From assembly GCA_012514545.1 (NCBI GenBank), contig JAAZAC010000159.1:1-10091 (forward strand): 10,091 nt of DNA. The letters run 5' to 3'. How positions within the stretch are numbered: the first letter of the stretch is position 1; the number at the start of each line of letters is the position of its first letter. The notes below the pieces were generated by a model. It did no database searches. It was given only the letters and a program-made list of their open reading frames with translations, and was not told the DNA's origin. The DNA comes from Actinomycetales bacterium (GTDB lineage Bacteria > Actinomycetota > Actinomycetes > Actinomycetales > Cellulomonadaceae). The position numbers were made by a program, and so were the translations under genes. Below, one piece after another: positions 7,958 to 10,091 of this stretch.

Positions 7958-8314
7958 CTAGCCGCCTTCCCCCGGCAGGACGCGCAGGTGGCCGCGGCGG
8001 ACGCCGTCGCCCGGGTCGTCCACGGGGGGCGCGACGGCGCGCGGGCGGCCGGCCTCGCGCACCGCCTCCGCGAGCGCGACGAGGTCGTCCGGCGTCGGGC
8101 CGGTCGGCACGAACTCGGGGGTGAGCCGCACGACCTCCCAGCCGCGGGGCGCGGTGAGCCGGTTGGCGTGCTCGCTGCACAGGTCGTACGAGTGCGGCTC
8201 GGCGAGCTGGGCGAGCGGGCCGAGGACCGCCGTCGAGTCCGAGTAGACGTACGTGAGCGTGGCGACCGCGGGGCGCCCGCAGGCGCTGCGCGAGCACTGC
8301 CGTCCGGACCTCAC
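7958..8314 (-). CDS. DUF3499 family protein
   Basis: A 118-residue actinobacterial conserved protein, recognised from 'CGRPAVATLTYVY' (12-24), 'DSTAVLGPL' (26-34) and 'LTAPRGWEVVRL' (53-64). Cys7, Cys12, Cys46 and His49 (C-x4-C ... C-x2-H) look like a zinc site. The C-terminal 30 residues are Pro/Arg/Gly-rich and probably disordered. The molecular function of the family is not known to me. The frame runs on upstream without stop, but homology begins at the GTG at 8314, and a TAGCCT box lies exactly 7 nt before it, so I choose this start and a leaderless message. From memory the M. tuberculosis neighbour of phosphomannomutase, Rv3258c, is the same family. It is followed at once by the 74-residue zinc-ribbon gene. 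Confidence 0.9.
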   Translation of the reverse strand: MRSGRQCSRSACGRPAVATLTYVYSDSTAVLGPLAQLAEPHSYDLCSEHANRLTAPRGWEVVRLTPEFVPTGPTPDDLVALAEAVREAGRPRAVAPPVDDPGDGVRRGHLRVLPGEGG

Positions 8315-8321
8315 GCCTGCG

Positions 8322-8327
8322 AGGCTA
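8322..8327 (-). promoter_or_regulatory. -10 box of leaderless promoter for the DUF3499 gene
   Basis: The minus-strand hexamer TAGCCT is followed by 7 nt (CGCAGGC) and the GTG start. The spacing equals that at the phosphomannomutase start. The first copy of a 22-bp direct repeat (8343-8364) covers the place where a -35 box would fall. Confidence 0.55.
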
Positions 8328-8382
8328 CCTGCCCCCGCCGACGACGCCGCGCAGCACCACGCCGCGCGGACTCCCTCCCCAC

Positions 8383-8418
8383 GGAGTGGAACGATCTGCT
8401 GGCATCTCGTTCCACTCC
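8383..8418. repeat. Perfect 12-bp inverted repeat GGAGTGGAACGA
   Basis: GGAGTGGAACGA (8383-8394) and its exact complement TCGTTCCACTCC (8407-8418) are separated by 12 nt. It would fold into a stem-loop, or be bound as two half-sites centred 24 bp apart. The arms are less GC-rich (7 of 12) than the surrounding DNA, which makes chance pairing less likely. An 11-bp third copy follows at 8437-8447. Confidence 0.75.
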
Positions 8419-8436
8419 CGGCCGTCAGCCCTCGCT

Positions 8437-8447
8437 TCGTTCCACTC
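8437..8447. repeat. Third copy of the TCGTTCCACTC motif
   Basis: The 11 bases TCGTTCCACTC repeat exactly the motif at 8407-8417, in the same orientation and 30 bp further on. With the inverted copy at 8384-8394 this makes three copies within 64 bp. Confidence 0.7.
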
Positions 8448-8474
8448 TGCGGGGCCCTGGTGACACCATGCGGG

Positions 8475-8496
8475 CATCGCACGGACATCGCACGGA
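8475..8496. repeat. Tandem 11-bp repeat (CATCGCACGGA x2)
   Basis: CATCGCACGGA occurs twice head-to-tail at 8475-8485 and 8486-8496. The second unit overlaps by two bases the second copy of the 22-bp direct repeat, so the repeats here are nested. Confidence 0.65.
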
Positions 8497-8554
8497 CGCC
8501 GCGCAGCACCACGCCGGGCCCGCGGGAGGCCCGGCCGGCGGGCCGCGCCCGAAC

Positions 8555-8560
8555 TACAGT
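8555..8560 (+). promoter_or_regulatory. -10 box of leaderless promoter for the zincin-like gene
   Basis: TACAGT (TANNNT) is followed by 7 nt (GGCTGAC) and the GTG at 8568. It is the third start in this region with the same 7-nt spacing. No Shine-Dalgarno is present before the GTG. Confidence 0.55.
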
Positions 8561-8567
8561 GGCTGAC

Positions 8568-9020
8568 GTGAGAGGTCCCCGCCCGCCCGCGCCGGCAGCG
8601 GCGCGCACCGCGGCCCCCCGCCGCCGCGACCGCCGGGGCCGTGGCCTGCGCGGGCCCGTCATCCCGCCGAACCTGCCGGCGTACCGGACGCGCGCCGAGC
8701 GCTTCGACGACCACGTCCTCGACGCGGTCGAGCACCTCGAGCGGCGCTGGGGCCGCCAGATGGCGGGCACCGAGTTCGCCGTCGAGGAGGTCCCGCCGTC
8801 GTCGCCCGCGCCGTGGGAGCACGGCGGCGTGCCCATGGGCCGGTACTTCCCCGCCGACGCCGGCCTGCCGGCCCGGATCGTCGTCTACCGCCGTCCCGTC
8901 GAATCGCGCGCCCACGACGAGGCCGACCTCGCCGACCTGGTGCGGGACGTCGTCGTCGAGCAGGTCGCGCACCTGCTCGGGCGGCGGCCCGAGGAGGTCG
9001 ACCCGCGCTACCAGCCGTAG
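8568..9020 (+). CDS. Zincin-like 'metallopeptidase family' protein with degenerate active site
   Basis: The 150-residue product matches the DUF1025/zinicin-like family of small predicted zinc peptidases: 'AERFDDHVLDAVEHL' (43-57), 'ARIVVYRRPVE' (102-112) and the helix 'LVRDVVVEQVAHLLG' (124-138). In active members the last helix carries HExxH. Here the aligned residues are Glu131-Gln132-Val-Ala-His135, so the first zinc His and the catalytic Glu are both replaced. It is therefore probably not a peptidase; a structural or binding role is inferred. Residues 1-30 are Pro/Arg/Ala-rich and look disordered. I choose the GTG at 8568 over further upstream in-frame starts because the family core begins about 35 residues later and a TACAGT box lies 7 nt before it. 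It is convergent with the DUF5719 gene, with only 3 bp between the stop codons. Confidence 0.85.
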   Translation: MRGPRPPAPAAARTAAPRRRDRRGRGLRGPVIPPNLPAYRTRAERFDDHVLDAVEHLERRWGRQMAGTEFAVEEVPPSSPAPWEHGGVPMGRYFPADAGLPARIVVYRRPVESRAHDEADLADLVRDVVVEQVAHLLGRRPEEVDPRYQP

Positions 9021-9023
9021 GGC

Positions 9024-10091
9024 TCAGCGCACGGTCACCGGCACCGCCGGCGCGTCCCCCTGCTGGGCCACGGGCGCGACGACGGAGATCGCGTCCCCGG
9101 CGTCGAGCACGACCGCCCACGCGAGGTGCGCGTCCTCGGTGCGCACGACGAGCGCGGCGGGGCGACCGCCCTCGAGCTCGTCGAGCGGGAGCGTGACGGA
9201 CGAGCCCGCCCCCACCCGCACCTCGCGGCGCTCGAGCACCGCGCCCGCCGCGTCCAGGGCCTCGACGGTGGCGACCGCCGACCCGGTCGACGCCGCCGGC
9301 CCCGGCACCGCGCCGAGCACGAGCCGCGCCGGCACGTCGCCCGGCAGCGCCACCGGGCCCTCGGTGCCCGGCGCCACCGACGGCGACCAGGCCCGCTCGA
9401 CGGGCGGGTCGTCGCCCTCCTCCTCCGGCTCGCCCACGCGCGTGACCGCCGCGCCCGCGACCACCGGGACGTCGGCGGTGACCACGACCGTGTAGTCGCC
9501 GGGCTCGAGGCCGTCGAGCGGCACGTCGAGGACCTCACCGGCGCGGAGCCCGATGCCCTCGGCCCCCGGAAGGCGCACGACGCCGTCGGGACCCAGCAGG
9601 ACGACGTCGACGACGGCGTCCTCCTCGCCCGGGGCGAGCAGCCGCACCAGGGCGTCGCCGCCGTCGTCCACCGCGACGGCGGGCACCACCTGGGTGGTCG
9701 CGGGTGGCGCCGACCCCGTGACGAGGTCGACCCCGGCGGGGACGAGGCCATCGGTGCGGCTGTCCTGCAGGTACGCCGCGACCAGCCCGCCCTGCGCGGT
9801 CACCTCGACGACCATGTGCGGCTGCTCGGCCGCGACGCCCTCGAGGAGCACGACCTCCTCCTCGCCCGGGACCACGAGGTACTCGGGCGCCCCGGCGAGC
9901 TCGAGCGCGCCCGACGGCCCCCACACGCGCAGGGTCACCGAGGCGGGCGTCGCGCCGGGGTTCAGCAGGACGAGGCGCGCGCTCGCCCCGAGCGCCGTGC
10001 TGCCGCCGACGAGCCACGTGCGGGGAGCGGGGCGCTGGCACGACGCCGCGGCGAGCCCGCGCAGGTCGCCCGTCCCGGCCCGCCACGCCAG
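9024..10091 (-). CDS. DUF5719 family protein, 5' end cut by window edge
   Basis: The frame is open from the right edge to the stop at 9024: 355 residues of the C-terminal part are visible, and the start lies outside the window. A Met at 9938 is internal, because family sequence continues upstream of it. Near the visible N-terminus is 'TWLVGGSTALG' (24-34), followed by 'RLVLLNPG' (40-47), which I recognise from DUF5719 proteins. The rest is a run of beta-sandwich-like segments rich in Val, Ala, Gly, Asp and Glu, with few Lys. The family is actinobacterial, probably secreted or envelope-attached, often next to a large glycosyltransferase; the function is unknown. The acidic loop around 'EPEEEGDDPPVE' separates two similar domains. 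The lack of a terminator between this gene and the convergent zincin-like gene is notable. Confidence 0.85.
   Translation of the reverse strand: MAWRAGTGDLRGLAAASCQRPAPRTWLVGGSTALGASARLVLLNPGATPASVTLRVWGPSGALELAGAPEYLVVPGEEEVVLLEGVAAEQPHMVVEVTAQGGLVAAYLQDSRTDGLVPAGVDLVTGSAPPATTQVVPAVAVDDGGDALVRLLAPGEEDAVVDVVLLGPDGVVRLPGAEGIGLRAGEVLDVPLDGLEPGDYTVVVTADVPVVAGAAVTRVGEPEEEGDDPPVERAWSPSVAPGTEGPVALPGDVPARLVLGAVPGPAASTGSAVATVEALDAAGAVLERREVRVGAGSSVTLPLDELEGGRPAALVVRTEDAHLAWAVVLDAGDAISVVAPVAQQGDAPAVPVTVR

Larger units (their letters stand above)
8343..8516. repeat. Exact 22-bp direct repeat flanking a 130-bp repeat-rich insert
   Basis: The same 22 bases occur at 8343-8364 and 8495-8516 (beginning GACGCCGCGCAG, ending CACCACGCCG), 152 bp apart in the same orientation. 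The 130 bp between them hold the inverted repeat at 8383-8418, its third copy at 8437-8447 and the tandem repeat at 8475-8496. This could be a segment duplication, or a small interspersed element flanked by a duplicated sequence. No transposase is present. It lies wholly in the divergent gap between DUF3499 and the zincin-like gene. Confidence 0.75.

Noticed and set aside
8343..8516. CRISPR array or origin iterons
   Set aside because: The 22-bp repeat occurs only twice, spacers are not uniform, and no cas or replication-initiator gene is present.
6368..8566. Long open frame of 732 codons on the plus strand opposite PMM, the zinc-ribbon gene and DUF3499
   Set aside because: It spans three conserved opposite-strand genes and a repeat-rich gap, with no recognisable domain; a shadow frame.
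8315..8836. Upstream extension of the DUF3499 frame to about 8836
   Set aside because: The extension crosses the repeat cluster and the opposite-strand zincin-like gene and has no DUF3499 similarity; the GTG at 8314 with its -10 box fits better.

Overview
The window is very GC-rich chromosomal DNA with strong G/C bias at third codon positions. It carries several actinobacterial hallmark genes: a long-form S-adenosylhomocysteine hydrolase, DUF3499, DUF5719, and an actinobacterial phosphomannomutase cluster. Together with TANNNT -10 boxes placed 6-7 nt before start codons (leaderless transcripts), this points to an actinomycete. A Micrococcales relative of Cellulomonas or Cellulosimicrobium is my guess, not a demonstrated placement. 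I see no rRNA, tRNA, CRISPR array, transposase or phage gene.

Layout from left to right. (1) 1-2271, minus strand: a secreted M15-type peptidase lipoprotein (cut by the left edge) lies downstream of ahcY, separated by a GC-rich hairpin and a leaderless promoter. (2) 2272-2759: a 488-bp divergent non-coding gap with a perfect hairpin, repeated GGGTGGACC boxes and a candidate ahcY promoter. (3) 2760-5935, plus strand: a complete osmoprotectant ABC importer operon, proV-proW-proX (ATPase with CBS pair, permease, lipoprotein binding protein). It ends at a 14-bp-stem hairpin that probably terminates both converging units. (4) 6003-8314, minus strand: DUF3499, a 74-residue zinc-ribbon protein, phosphomannomutase/phosphoglucomutase and a Trm112-like protein, tightly packed. 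(5) 8315-8567: a 253-bp divergent gap dense in repeats. (6) 8568-9020, plus strand: a zincin-like 'metallopeptidase family' protein that has lost the HExxH motif. (7) 9024-10091, minus strand: the C-terminal part of a DUF5719 protein, cut by the right edge.

Functionally, blocks 4-7 match the conserved actinobacterial neighbourhood around phosphomannomutase (in Mycobacterium tuberculosis, from memory, Rv3257c-Rv3259, with sahH a few genes away). PMM supplies mannose-1-phosphate for GDP-mannose and cell-envelope glycans; ahcY clears the S-adenosylhomocysteine made by methyltransferases. The proVWX operon takes up glycine-betaine-type compatible solutes. It sits head-to-head with ahcY and tail-to-tail with the PMM cluster, so it looks like a separate module placed between them.

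Most of the window is ordinary core genome. The parts most worth a second look are the repeat cluster at 8343-8516, the probable pseudo-metallopeptidase at 8568, the recurrent TANNNT-N7-RTG leaderless start architecture, and the row of three small zinc-binding proteins around PMM.
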